From Paramecium sonneborni (lineage: Eukaryota; Ciliophora; Oligohymenophorea; Peniculida; Parameciidae), in the NCBI GenBank assembly GCA_905182985.1, contig CAJJDN010000002.1:151584-215583 (forward strand): a stretch of DNA of 64,000 nt. The letters run 5' to 3'. Position 1 is the first letter of the stretch, and each line of letters opens with the position of its first letter. Under the pieces are notes generated by a model. The model did not search any database, had not been told where the DNA came from, and saw only the letters and a list, made by a program, of their open reading frames with translations. Below, piece after piece: positions 49,732-62,399 of this stretch. Both the position numbers and the translations under genes were made by a program.

Positions 49732-52053
49732 TCATAATTAATTATGTAGCATCATTTTAATCCTTTCATCATAATTAAAAGTACATTGTTATTACATAAT
49801 GCTTCTTACAAATTGAAATTCAAGTTAAAGAAACTATTATATCAACTATATGTTTGTCTACAATTACTAGGATACATTTTCTGATTTATCAGGTAACCAA
49901 TAATAGTGATCCTAATTCCAATCAATTAAGGCTATTGATTCTAAAAACTAAAAAATATTATAATAAAATTTTACAGGATCTTATCTCAATAAAAAGTTGG
50001 TTCCAACATCTATTGATTTTTTATCCTCAACAGATGATATAAATTTTTTAATAATCTTTTATTAATCAGAATTCAAAGCCTTTTTGCTTGCTTTTTTCTT
50101 TAAATCTTTTATCATAATAAAAATTTATTAATGAACTAAATCGACTTAATTAATATATGGCCAATAAGTCATGATCCATTAAATATGATCCCACAACTAA
50201 TGATATTATGATTATTAATGAAATTTAAAGGTTAAAATAGCCAAATGAGACATATAAGCTTTTAATATCTCTTAACTAAGATGAACAATAATATTGTTTT
50301 AGCTATTTTCATTAATAAATCTGATTGCATTTAAAGCTAGTAATTACTTATCTTAAAGAATGCATTCTAAAGAATAAGTTAAGACTTTTGTGCATTATTA
50401 ATATTAAACATATTCAGTTAATCTTATTTACATAATTTGCATATCTTTTTTACTTACAGTTAATTAAGTTGGTGCTTTTTATGGTTAGTTTTATAGTAAA
50501 ACACTTAACTTTTATGCAAAAGCATTCATATTCTTAATATCTGAGATTGATTATCCTGTAACATCTCTTATGCTACAATCTAAGATTTACCATTTAACAA
50601 AATCATCAATCTTCTTTTGAGTATAAATCAAGAAAGTAGCAAAATTATTTAAATGAGGTAATTAAATACTATTTTTCTTCTAAATTAATTATTATACTTT
50701 ATTCATTCTTGTCAAATATTATTAAAATACTTCTTCTGCCTATTATTATTGTTTTAAGAATAATAATTCTTGATCGACTTTTTAATTAAATTAAACAGCA
50801 TATTATTATAGATCTTTTCTAATTAATTATTCATATGGTTTTCTATCATCCATATCCAATAGATTCCCTTAACCACCTGTAAAACTATAATCACTTTTTA
50901 GATTTTTGTCTTGATAAATTAAATATACGAGATTTTCTGGAGAATATTAAATTTCTATTTCAAATTCTTTTCTTATTTCTGCAAATCCATCTTCAAAAAA
51001 AAAACATTATTCATTATTTTTGATATATACACATTCATAATCTCCATCATATATAATTACAGCATGCAAATTATATTCTATTTTATTAAAACTACCCATA
51101 ATTAATTTAATTTATTGGTCCATTTTATCTAATTCATCTTTCAATTTTTCTAACTCTTAATTAGCATCCATTATTAAAGATATAAAACCTTCAATTGCTT
51201 CATCACCATCAATCAATTCTTCTCTTTATTCTTATATGATATTTATAGTCATTTATAATATTTAAGGAATACTTTATGAAGTTTATTAATAATTTTCAAC
51301 ATTTTTAATCTTTTAAATAATCTCTTCTCTCTTCATCATTAATTCTTTAATATCTGATTAATGTTATTTTATAGTTCCTTTATTTGAATACATAAATTAA
51401 TCTAAATATATAGTAGGCATTATAACTAAGCTTGATTTTTTTGTTATTTCAAATTACATTATTTTAGGTAAGTCTTTTATTGAACAATCTTCTTATTCAA
51501 ATTTCTTTTACAATCCTTCCATAAATGATTCATTCTCTAAATCAATCTTAATTAAATGAAATGTTGTTTCATCATTTCCTTTTATGAATTTACCAATAAA
51601 TAATTCCCTAATTGGATGTTCTTCAACAAATTCATTAAGCATTGTTCTATATTTAGATATTGATTCATCTACTTTCTCAAAAAATCTCACTAAAAATTCT
51701 TCAACACTTTTATATCTAGTATTATAATCATCCTTCATAAATTAATATACATCAATCGCAGATGTGTCTTTTTTCTTACAAAATATCAATTACACAAATA
51801 ATTATTGTAAAAGTAATGTTACTCCTTCTTCATTAATAATAGAATCCTATTTTTTAAATTATTTTTATACATCATACTATAAAATTTGTTCGGCAAATGA
51901 TGGAATATGAAAATACGTCAACATAAAGCAATCTAACAATTAAAATTAAGGTGATCTTTTTAAAGCTACTGGTACTCCACTCTTTCTCATCTTAAGATCT
52001 AATTTAGATTGCATTTTTGTTGGCGTATCAAATTTGGTTGGACTTTAATTCAT
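49732..52053 (-). CDS. USP-like deubiquitinase homologue, apparently inactive
   Basis: 773 aa, single exon. Residues 28-60 align with the USP Cys box: PVALKRSPQFQLLDCFMLTY matches P-V-G-L-K-N-x-G-N-T-C-Y-L-N-S, but the catalytic Cys position is Gln38. The His box reads YNLHAVIIYDGDYECVYI, where the usual G-H-Y is G-D-Y, so the catalytic His is missing too. The intervening finger/palm region is present and the long C-terminus (about 330 residues) is helical, like the USP25/28 type. A scaffolding or ubiquitin-binding pseudoenzyme is the simplest reading. The reading frame is intact over 2.3 kb, so it is under constraint and not a pseudogene. Confidence 0.7.
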
Positions 52054-52254
52054 ATTATTATTGATTATTTTAATTTTTTAATCAAAATACATCTATATAA
52101 ATATTTTATTACTATTTCTTTATTTAGATAGATATGTGATGAACATAATCCATGTATATTTTATTATGCTATACTCATTTATATAAATATAAAATATATG
52201 CCTTATAATCTAATTAAAAAAAAAAATTCATTTATTATTAAATTAATTTCTATT

Positions 52255-53441
52255 ATGTCCATAAATTACGACCTATTGAAAATCTAAATCAATACACTAA
52301 CAGAATGCTATATGGAGTAGAGTCATAAATCATTAATATTAGATTTTTCTACTTTCAATTAAGAAGAACATTTAAATTACTTAAAATCGTATTCTATAAA
52401 TTTAATAATAGATTTCTATATCAACCTCTAATAGGTTAGGAAACAGAATTTTATGAAAAAAATAAAGATCGATTAGATGATTTAACATAATTTGAATAAT
52501 AATTTCTTGAAATTTTCTATAATGATTTAATAATTAAGGATTTTACATCAGCTGTAAAGATTATATTTAATTCTACTTTAGATGATATTGTCAAAAGAAT
52601 AATTCACTCGATAATAAATATTAGATCCTTCAAAGACACCATTAGAATTTTTCTAAACAACTTAATCAACAATTAAAAGAGGCTGTGTAGTCAATGATGA
52701 AAACCCGAAAGATTTAGCAGCAGAACTTAAAACTTTTGGATATTAAACTAAACCTTCAATTTAATTGATTTGTTTAAAGTTGGTTTATGATCTTGGAAAA
52801 GATGTAAATGAAAATTTAGATTCTATTTGTAAAAAAGTTAGAGATTCATAAATGTCAAATCTTGCTCCAATTCTAGATATTCAATTTAAAACTGATAACA
52901 TTCAGAATTTATATAAAGATGCTTAAAAAGCCTATTCAACTATTAATGCAGCACTTTTGAATCAAGAAGTAGAAACAGAATATATGATATTATGTACTAA
53001 TATTGTAGATTTGGCGATTACATATTTAGGTGATACTGAATTAAAAGGTGAAGATTAAAATAGACGTTATTCAAATAATTTAATTTATTTTGTATTGAAA
53101 ATTTTGTTTAATTCCGTTCCACCTAGTTATGGTGGAATATTTTTCACATTTGATAGAGGATTTATTTAAAGTAAAAAGATTTTTCATTTCATGAACAATC
53201 TCAATAAATTTGATATATACATAGCTTGGCCTTTTGGTGTTAAATTAAATGCCAAAGTATTTGATGAAGTTGCAAAAAGTAATACTTTAAAAATATTAAA
53301 GGTTATGCAATTGTTTAAAGATAATAATCAGCGACAATTACAGTAAATTAAACTTTAAAGATATTCTAAGAATGTTTTTCCGGAAAATATAAGGATGAAG
53401 CAGAAAAAGACATTCTCTAACCAATAAAATTAGGATAATGA
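52255..53441 (+). CDS. Hypothetical protein, 370 aa
   Basis: Four exons with introns of 23, 28 and 23 nt, giving 371 codons ending EKDILQPIKLGQ. Globular helical protein: LKSFLYQPLIGQETEFYEKN, FQTTQSTIKRGCVVNDENPK, YSTINAALLNQEVETEYMIL, PSYGGIFFTFDRGF, IAWPFGVKLNAKVFDEVAKS, TITVNQTLKIFQECF. The regular domain-like sequence suggests a conserved protein, but I cannot name the family. Shares a 201-bp divergent promoter region with the USP-like gene. Confidence 0.7.
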
Positions 53442-53707
53442 TTATTATATAGGATAATATCAATATATTAATATATTTTATATTTTAGGCTACTTTCTTT
53501 TTAATAATTGATTAATTCTAATTATTAAAAAATGAATATGAAAACTATTCAGATTATTCAGACTACTCAAAAAATGTAATAGATATAAAATAATTTGAAT
53601 TTTATTTATAATATTAATATTAAGCTAGAAAATGGAAATAAAGAATATTTTGAAATAATTCAAATTTATAGATATATTTAAATAACTTATATTGTTTTAA
53701 TTATTTG

Positions 53708-54347
53708 TCATTAATTTTATTCTTATTTAAGGTCTGATAATGACTCAGGTTCTCCTTATTATTGTGATTATTCATTTGATTTATAAAATGTTCTATCCTT
53801 AACTAATTCTGGATGTTTTAATTTGATGTGTTAATTTAGAGATCCTTCAGCTCTAGAATAAATTTCTTAAAAGAGTTTTACCCATATTTTTTTTAGCAAT
53901 TTTCAACAGGACAAGTGAAATGCCTTTCTATTTCTTATGCTGGTCTTCTTAATCTTTTCTTTCTTTCTTCTCCAGTTTCTTCAACATTGGAGTTAAGCTC
54001 TTAATTTCGACGCTTGAATTTTGGTGATATTAAAAATTACTTCTAATTTATTTAATTTATTGACTAGTTCATTCTTTTCATTCAAAAGTTCTTTTAACTA
54101 ATATAAATTCTATATAATACTTAATTTGTTAAAACTACATTAGCTATATATAGTCTAAGATATTCATTATAATATTCTAAATTTTGATCTTATTATGGGA
54201 CTAAGATTTGAATATGTTTATACCTTGTTGTTCGTCTTATCCGGCAACATAATTTTAAAATCTCAAAGGTTCATCACCCATAATAAATTTTTAATTCTCA
54301 CCATCAGATCTAAAGGTATTGATATGTAAATACTTTGCATTACTCAT
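53708..54347 (-). CDS. Single C2H2 zinc-finger protein with coiled coil
   Basis: 178 aa from five exons (introns 23, 23, 28 and 29 nt). N-terminus MSNAKYLHINTFRSDGENQK; a short coiled coil (LKELLNEKNELVNKLNKLE); a basic stretch (ERKKRLRRP); then one C2H2 finger FTCPVENCQKKYGAEGSLNQ with HIKLKH, split by the last intron; acidic Gln/Ser-rich tail. A single TFIIIA-type finger could bind nucleic acid or protein. Divergent from the CDC20-like gene (222 bp). Confidence 0.8.
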
Positions 54348-54569
54348 TTTTTATATAATTAATATTTTTTATTAATAATTTTCTTAACTTAAAATTGAAT
54401 TAAGAATTAAGGAAGAAGATATCGTATAGATTGAATTTTAAAAACTTAAAGTATTGAATTTCTAATATAAACAATTGGTATTTTATAATTAAAGTTAGTA
54501 TTTGAATGTGAAACAAAAATAAAACTTATATTATTCTTATATATAATTATTAATTTAACGGATATATAT

Positions 54570-55789
54570 ATGGACAGATTTATTCCGAAAAGTAAATCGA
54601 AATTGTTGTATCAATCACACACTTAATCAAATTATAATGATGTACTTTAATTTACTATTTTAGTTATTGTATCATATAAATGAGGAGAAAGTGTTAAATT
54701 TTGGAAATCAAAAATAACAGCACAATTATCCAATATCATTTTTGGACTAGTTACATAATTAATACAGATTACCAATCTAATAGACTGTAAGATAAATAAG
54801 TTCAGTTCCTGAGAAAATATTAGATGCTCCAGATATTGCAGATGACTTTTATCTAAATATTTTGGAATGGGGTAATAATAATGTGTTATCAGTGGGATTG
54901 TAAAATAAAGTATATTTATGGAATGCATCAAATTGTAATAAAATATAAATAAAAAGTAGAGCATATAGAATAACTTTTATAAGCAACATCGAATGTTACT
55001 GCAGTTCATTGGATAAATGATCATATTTTAGGAGTAGGATTTGATGATGCATCTATTAAGATAGTTGATGTTTGTTCGTAACAAACAATAACATAGTTAT
55101 ATTATCATAATGAGAGAGTATCAACAATAAGTAGTAGTTTTGAATTATTATCAACATCTGGTAGAGATAATGTGATATTCAATCATGATTTAAGAGAGAA
55201 GAATAATAATGTAGTAGGTGTATTTTAGAAACACACATAAGAAGTTTGTGGTTTGAAATGGAATTCATCTGGAACTACTTTAAGTAGTGGAGCAAATGAT
55301 AATTAATTATTATTATGGGATAAAAGATAAATGTCATTACGTTTATCATGTGAAGGCCATTGTGCAGCTGTTAAAGCTATGGCATGGTGTCCATGGTTAC
55401 CTAATATTTTAGTAAGTGGAGGAGGATCTAATGATAAAAATATTAAATTTTGGAATTCTGATACAGGATTATGCTTTAAAAGTATAGATACTGGTTCATA
55501 AGTTTGTGCTTTATAATTTCTACCTAGATATAGAGAACTAATCTCATCACATGGCTTTTCAAAATTCTAAATTAGTATATGGAATGCAGAAGTAATTTAA
55601 TAAGCCAAATTGGTCTAAGAACTTTAAGCTCATAAATCAAGAGTATTACATTTAGGAATATCTCCTGATTAATCTATGCTATGTTCTGCAGCAGGAGATG
55701 AAACTTTAATATTTTGGAGACTAGGCACAGAATAAAACAATTAAGATAAATAAGAAATGTGTTCTAGTAAAAACCTATTTCTCAGATGA
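54570..55789 (+). CDS. CDC20/CDH1-family APC/C activator (WD40)
   Basis: 389 aa, introns of 22 and 28 nt. Begins [11 protein letters not shown], matching the C-box-type DRFIP motif that contacts the APC/C. Before the propeller is the family signature [20 protein letters not shown], then [20 protein letters not shown]. Seven WD40 blades follow (for example [59 protein letters not shown]). CDC20/Fizzy and CDH1/FZR present substrates to the anaphase-promoting complex for ubiquitination. The C-terminus reads NLFLR where an Ile-Arg tail is usual. CDC20 versus CDH1 cannot be decided here. Confidence 0.93.
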
Positions 55790-55842
55790 TATTATATTAT
55801 TGCTTATTTACAAATAATTTAATAATTAATTATCTTTCTTTA

Positions 55843-57850
55843 ATGATTAGAGGAGACTCTGATGAGTTCAAATAAAATGCAAATAGCTAGTTAATGATGA
55901 GTAAAACTAGTAGAGAAATATTAGATGGATAAAATTCAAGAAGAGATCACTTATTCTAAAAATTACCATCTTTAGATTGTACTCAACCTAATAATTTTTG
56001 GTAAATAAAAAAAGGAGGGTCTGCAAGATGTATTATTGATTCTGAAAGATTATCTACTGCTTCAAAGCCACTTACACCTTAATCAAAAAAAAAATAAAAA
56101 CATTAAACAATCTAAATTGAAGAGAACAACTAATTTGATCTAGGTTCAAGTCGTCATTTCTAAAGATTATTTACTGTCAAGAATTAAGTCAAATCATCTC
56201 ATGGAAGTGTTAAAACTTCAAGGGATGAAAACACTAGTTATGTCAGTAGTAATGTGGTACTCAAAAAATCACAGTATCATCAAACTCAATTGATACAACA
56301 ATCATAATAAATATAATCTTCTGTTTAATAATAATAATGTCCATTCTCCTCAGGAAAATCAATCAAAGATATTTTATGCTAATTTAAAGATAAAAAGTAT
56401 AACTTATAAATATTATTTAGACCTAAAACTGGAATTACAAGACATAGTGAATTTGAAAAAATGGAAGGCTTAGATGATTATGCAAAAGAGTTTGCTTAAG
56501 TTCTAACTTAAGATTAATTAATTGGACCAATTATTGGAGATGCTCATGAAATGAAAGGAGTTGTTAAAGCATTAATTGATTTAAGTAATGGAAATAAATT
56601 AACATATCATTTTGAAAGTCTTAAGTAATTGCATTAGAATCTTAATATAACTGATGAGATGTTTAATAGGTTTAAATATCTTTATATTAAAAAATTAATT
56701 GACATTAAAATTTCAATGGAAGTAACATTTAAATGTGCATAAACAGTCGAATATTTTAGAGGAGCCATTATTTGCAATGTATCTCATACTCTTATTTTAA
56801 TTATAGTCTCGCTCTGTTTAAAATGTTAAAGATAGTATCAGAACAATTGCTAAAAATATGTATGCATAAATTTTTGAAGATTTTTCATTAAGTCCATTAT
56901 TCAAAGGAACTAAATAAGAAGAATAGGCTTTAAAATTTAGCAGAATCTTTGGATTTATTTTAGGATCGTCTGAATCAACAAATTATGTAATGGATTCAAT
57001 GAGAGACTTTCACAAAGCGTTTAGAATTAATTCTGTCCAATATTCAGTATTTAAATATTATTTATCTGGTGCATTATCCAAACACACTGAAAAAGAAGTT
57101 GTTTGGTATATTCTTGAACAAACTGATGCTTACAAAGCTGCAGTTATAGATTAAGATAGCATCAAAGATTTAGTTTATAAATAATTTGGAATTGATAATT
57201 TTTGTACTGAATTCATTAAGTTATGTTAAAATGATGCTTTTATTAATAAAAATTTCATACATAAACTTGGATATGATCAATTTGTTTAACATACCAAATA
57301 TTTCTTATAATATGCTTTTAACAAATAAAATAATTGTTTTACTCTTGAAGATTTGAATTAATTGCATTGTTAATATCAAATTAATATGTAATTATATCAA
57401 AGTGTAAAAGATAAATTACTAATTTTATTGTCAAGACTCAATCCTTAGAGAGTTATATTTTAAGATTTCGAAGAAGAATTTGATCTTATACTACCTTATA
57501 TAATTAATTAGAAATTACCATGCGATATTGTGGGAGAAAAGAGACTCTGTGAGTTTGTTCCTCTGATATCTGATGAACTTTAATCCAATGTTGAAATCAA
57601 AAATATTTTTGATAGCAATGATGCTAACATTACAAAAACTATTCTCAAAAAATTTGAATATTTACTATCTGGAAGGAAATATTTTAAAAGATCAGATATC
57701 TAAGCTATACATTCTAGACTTAAAATTAGTGAGGCTGTATTTGAGGAATTTATTTATATTATCGAAAAAGTTATCTATTAATATGATACTTCACTTTTAT
57801 GGATGATTGATGCCATAAAATAATGGAAATATATCATAATAACTGTCTGA
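55843..57850 (+). CDS. Tandem truncated-hemoglobin-like protein (four globin modules)
   Basis: 659 aa, one intron at 56779-56806. Residues 1-190 are Ser/Gln-rich and disordered. Four modules of truncated-hemoglobin type follow. Module 2 is clearest: IAKNMYAQIFEDFSLSPLF, GTKQEEQALKFSRIFGFILG, SMRDFHKAFRINSVQYSVFK, matching the B-helix Tyr, D-x-x-L-x-x-F, Q/K...F..LGG, and M-x-x-H-x-x-x-x-I pattern. Each module has a His in the same context: SLKQLHQNLNIT (residue 264), SMRDFHKAFRIN (381), DLNQLHCQYQIN (499) and DIQAIHSRLKIS (614). Spacings are 117, 118 and 115 residues, one globin length. If these His are F8, the protein could bind up to four hemes. Modules 1, 3 and 4 are diverged. Starts 53 bp after the CDC20-like gene. 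Confidence 0.72.
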
Positions 57851-58096
57851 GTAAATTTATTTGTTTTGCTAAATAGAGTTAAATTTCAAGCAATTATATT
57901 ATTATTTCAAAAAATTTAAAATCCAATTGTTTCTAATATTTTATCAAAAATATTAATTTATTTTATATTCACTAAATAATCAAGAAATAGGAACTAAATA
58001 TGTTGATAGTTATATTTTATACATTTTCCAAATTTTGATTCTGCCAATAATAAATATTAACTTCAATTAAATATATATGATAATTAAATTATTTAT

Positions 58097-58780
58097 ATGT
58101 TGAATTCAACAGCATCAAACCAAGATGAAATCATACTAAAATCATCAAAAAGGTTTGTACTAGCAGATCAAGTCAAGGATTTAGAATCTGCCCCAATATA
58201 TCGACCTAAAAGATCAAGTAAAAAAGTAAAATTATCACTTGTTACAAATCAACCTTTTACTTAATCCAAAATTTGTTATATTTGTCGTAAAAGCTGTGGA
58301 ATAAAATTATGTAAATGTGATGATGTATAATATCATCCTGATTGTGTGATTGCTGAGATGAAGAAGCCTTCATCTTCGATATCAACTTTGCAATGTCTTT
58401 TTTGTTTATGTTTCTTTAAAACTGAAATTAAAAATAAAAAGTATAACATAATATGAAACTATAGATTTCATTAAAGAAAGAGTTATAGAAATTTTGCAAT
58501 TTTACTAGCCATCTCTATAGCTATTGTCTTTATCTTAATAGGGGTATTATGGAATACACTTTCAACATTAATGATAATCATTTTATTTATAATCAATATA
58601 TTGCTCTCCTTAATTGCATTATATTGTTACAAAAAAATTTATTACTTGGAAATAGATTGGAGGTTAGTAATAGCAGAAGATGAACCAATAAATCCATAGG
58701 CTTATAATAATGCAAAAATTATACTTCAAGCATTTTATACAAATACTGCTCATTACATCTTTGATACTGAAATGTAATGA
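58097..58780 (+). CDS. RINGv (MARCH-like) membrane protein
   Basis: 219 aa with a 24-nt intron. N-terminal cytosolic part ends in a C4HC3 RINGv-type finger: ICYICRKSCGIKLCKC, HPDC, then CLFC. Two closely spaced hydrophobic helices follow (FAILLAISIAIVFILIGVLW and LMIIILFIINILLSLIALYC), as in MARCH E3 ligases, which ubiquitinate membrane proteins. The C-terminal tail is short and acidic. The finger loop is shorter than in animal MARCH proteins. Confidence 0.8.
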
Positions 58781-58947
58781 ATTATAAAGCAAATTTATGA
58801 GAATTCTTGAATTCATTTTAAAATCTCAAATATTTATTATTTAAAGACTCCAATTCTAAAAATATGAAAATTTCAGTATTAATTCTAATTACTGATTATT
58901 TAAGAATTGATTTCTTTCTATAAATTTCAGATATTTTATTAACATAA

Positions 58948-59178
58948 ATGGATTAGTTAAAGATTACTTAACTTCTCTCTTAGACAAATGAGTAATAATT
59001 ACTTTAATCAAACAGCTAAAATGTCTAAATAGTTTAACAATTAGAAAATGAGATTGAAGAATTATGTGAACCCATAGTCATTATTGAATAAATGGAAATA
59101 TAACCTTAAATTGAACTTGATTAAGCTTAGACTTGGAATAATAACTACAATGAAGAAAATTAAGTAGAAGAAATATGA
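58948..59178 (+). CDS. Small acidic Gln-rich protein, 76 aa
   Basis: Single exon, 77 codons (MDQLKITQLLSQTNEQQLLQ, then an acidic helix QLENEIEELCEPIVIIE). About 30% Gln/Glu; invisible under the standard code because many Gln are TAA/TAG. No recognised family. It lies between the RINGv and TPR genes with short flanks (167 and 56 bp). Plausible but unverified. Confidence 0.45.
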
Positions 59179-59234
59179 ATTATGATTTCAATATGAATTT
59201 AGAAATTATTTTATATAAAATTTATATTTTAATT

Positions 59235-60892
59235 ATGGATTCTTCATAAGATTAATCACACTTATTGGTTTCTAATTAAGAGGAAAATAATTCAACTTAA
59301 GAAGGAGTAAAACATTAATAAAATGAAAATAATGACAATCCGCTTGATGATAACTAAAATAAGGAATAATTACCTGATATCCAAAATTAACATAATATTC
59401 CAATAGAAGAATAAAATCAGGCTCAATTAGAAACTGAAAAACTTTCCTAGATTACTAATATAAATTAACTTTAAGAATAATAAGAAAATTCTCATCATTT
59501 AGATTCTGTTCCAAAAAACTAAAAAGAAAATAATTTAATAAATAATGATGAAAGTCACTATGAAAGAATCGATGAACATAATGATAAAAATTCATAATTT
59601 TTGGAGTCTGTATATGGAGCAAACACCTAACCACTTTGTAAATAAGAATAGTAATAACAAGTAGAAAATATATTCGTAGACTAATCTCAATTTGAAATCT
59701 TAGATAAACCTAATAATTAACAATTGGATTAATCAGAAACAATATAAAATGAACAATAATTTGATGATAAACTCCATTAAGCTTTAAACTTATCAAAAGA
59801 AGAATAAAATTAATAGGAACCTGAATTAATTTAACCAACACTACATTTGGATGGAAATATGAATATTTCTAAAAAAGAAGTTATTGAAGAAGAAGAAAAA
59901 TAAGTTGAAGAAGGTATTATTATAGATGAAACTACTCAAAATTTGGCTTCAAATAATCAATAAAATTCTCATGTATCAGTTTAACCAAAAATAGCAGAAA
60001 TTGATTAAAAATCATAACTTGTTCTTTAATTTTAAAAATCTTTAGATGAAGCAACATTCTTAAAAAATTAAGGAAATTAATGGTTTTAATAAAAAAATTA
60101 TGAAAAAGCAATAGAGTAATATAATCTTTCTTTAGGATTATGTGATCCATATTATCTAATGTAATGTCCTGAAGAATAACTTTAATAATTTAAAAAATTA
60201 AGAATAAATTTGTTATCTAATTTAAGTGCTTGTTTTTTGAATCTTGGTGATTCTAATTCTTGTATTACACATGCCAATATAGTAAAATATAATAATAAAA
60301 TTAATAGGCTATATAACTTGATCCTCAAAATCAAAAAGTATGGTATAGAAGAGCTTTGGCATATCAATAAAAATAGGATTATGAAGAAGCATGGAGAGAT
60401 ATTGATTAGGCATGGAATATAGTGAAGAATACTACATAAGATAAAGAGATTTTTGAGAAAAGAAAAGAAATTAAGAAACTTTTAAATCAATCAAATAAAG
60501 AAAGTGCTATACTTTTTAAAACAATGTTTAGTAATAATTAAGAATAAAATGAGGGCAAAAGTACAATGAATGAATAGAAAACAAAGGATTCTAAATTGAC
60601 TACAAGTGAAATATAACAAAAAACAGAAAAAAATGATAATAATAATTAAATTGGTTTTAGATTCTCTGATATAATTTGGAAAACTACTGCATCAGCAGTT
60701 CTAGCTTCTTCAATGACAAAATTTATTTTGGAGGATAAACTTGATTCTAAAATGGGATTAATTAAGACTTTTATATTAGGGTCCTCAACAGCTTCATGTT
60801 TTATAGCAGAAAAACAATGGTAAAAACTTAGTTTTGCTACTGTCACAGCAGGATTTTTAGCCTTTGTTTTATATCAGAAATCAACTAAGTGA
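59235..60892 (+). CDS. TPR protein with C-terminal membrane anchor
   Basis: 543 aa with a 26-nt intron at about 60280-60305. Residues 1-265 are acidic and Gln/Asn-rich, probably disordered. A three-motif TPR domain follows (ATFLKNQGNQWFQQKNYEKA, LLSNLSACFLNLGDSNSCIT, VWYRRALAYQQKQDYEEAWR) with the clamp-like N and R/K positions seen in co-chaperones of the FKBP/CHIP/TOM70 type. The C-terminus has hydrophobic segments (TTASAVLASSMTKFI; FATVTAGFLAFVLY) and ends QKSTK, suggesting a tail anchor. Likely role: membrane-bound Hsp90/Hsp70 docking (inference). Convergent with the coiled-coil gene. Confidence 0.83.
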
Positions 60893-60991
60893 ATTATTAT
60901 ATTCAATAGTATGAAAAGAATCAATTATTATTAATCTTAAATATTAAGAAAAAATAAGAAATAAGATACTATTTATTAAATATATGAATAT

Positions 60992-62399
60992 TCAATTGAA
61001 TCTTAGATTATTGAGTAATTCTTATATATTCTAAGTTGATTTAGTTACTACTAAACGTTATACCTTACTAATATCAGAATTCAATTCATCTTTCTCAATT
61101 ACTAATTAATGTTATTGTTATGTGAGATTATGAGATTTGTGGCCTTTTTTGAGATTTTGTCTAAGTTTAACATGTTTTTCCATTATTCTATCATTTCTTC
61201 TCTCCATTTTAACTATATATTTATTCAACAATTCTTATTATTTTTATTATTTTTGAAAAGCAGCTTATTTGATTTTGTTTTGTATTTCATCTAACCTTTA
61301 TTTAGCTTTTGCACTGCTGAACATTATTTTATCTTATATTTCTTAATGAATCATGGTTTCTCTTTAAGATTACATCTATGTTTTTGAATTTAAATTTTTA
61401 TGAACTTTATTAAACTTTCTCTCTTATTCATCTTTAAATTTCTAAAGTGCTTATTGTATATCTTATTAATTTTTATTAGTCATTAATGTAGATTTTTCAA
61501 CTTGATTACCTATCTTCTAAATGAATTTATTCTACTGTTCTAATTCAATTATTTAAGCTTGATGTATTCTATCTTAACTTGCTATTCCTTATCTAATAAA
61601 AGTGCTTCTTTGTGAGGTTTCCATTGAATATTGCAATCTAGTTCTTCTTAATTCATCTTGCTCAATAATATTTTTCTTTTTTTATCTATGATAATCCAAA
61701 GTTTATTAGGTTTTGGATTACATCATTATTTTGAATTTCATTTTAGATTCTAACAAGGTCTTTTATATAGGTTCAAATCTAGAGTCGAAATCAAGACTTT
61801 TACTCAACCTATCATCAAGTTCATGTTTTCTTCTTTCTCTTAATAAAGATAACTTTCGTTCTACTTTGCTATTATGTTGCTTTGCTTTCTGAGATATGGA
61901 TTTCAATTTCTCTTCTACTTGCTTATAAATTTTATCAGTATTCTTTTATTATGCTTCTTTTATTTATAGTTCAGATTAATATAGTTGTTTGAGATCATGA
62001 TCAAAAATCTTTTTAACAAAGTTCTATTATTTAGATTATTTGGGTGTTCTTAATACAATCCTAATTGATGGACCAATGATTTCTCTTCTACGATTCACTA
62101 AATTTTAGAGATTATCTAAAGAAATCATAGATTACTTTGACTACCTCTCAGTTATTGCAAATGGTTTAAGTACATGGTTCGCGATTCATGATGATAATTT
62201 AAGAAATTGGACAAAGTTCTTGTATGATAAATTGGGCACTATTTTACTTAAGTTAGCAATCATATTTAGTTAAATTAAGTTCTTTCATGGCAAACTATGT
62301 ACGTGGTGAATCTAAATTTAGTCGCATGAGTAACTGATTTATTTCTCGCAAATGTGATTGGTCACTCTTACTATTCACTTCTGTAAAAAAAGTTTTCAT
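60992..62399 (-). CDS. Coiled-coil protein; N-terminal frame unresolved
   Basis: The last 379 codons (ATG 62128 to TGA 60992) form one open frame rich in Lys/Gln/Glu coiled coil, for example VRRRREI-type basic starts, YKQVEEKLKSISQKAKQHNS, RKLSLLRERRKHELDDRLSK, RRTRLQYSMETSQRSTFIR. Upstream, ATG 62399 opens another coding-like frame (TEVNSKSDQSHLREINQLLM, RLNLDSPRTQFAMKELNLTK) that runs to about 62150. Joining it needs a shift of one base, but no GT...AG of usual size gives it. Either the start is at 62128, or there is a frameshift or unusual intron. Function unknown; cytoskeletal role is plausible. Confidence 0.65.
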
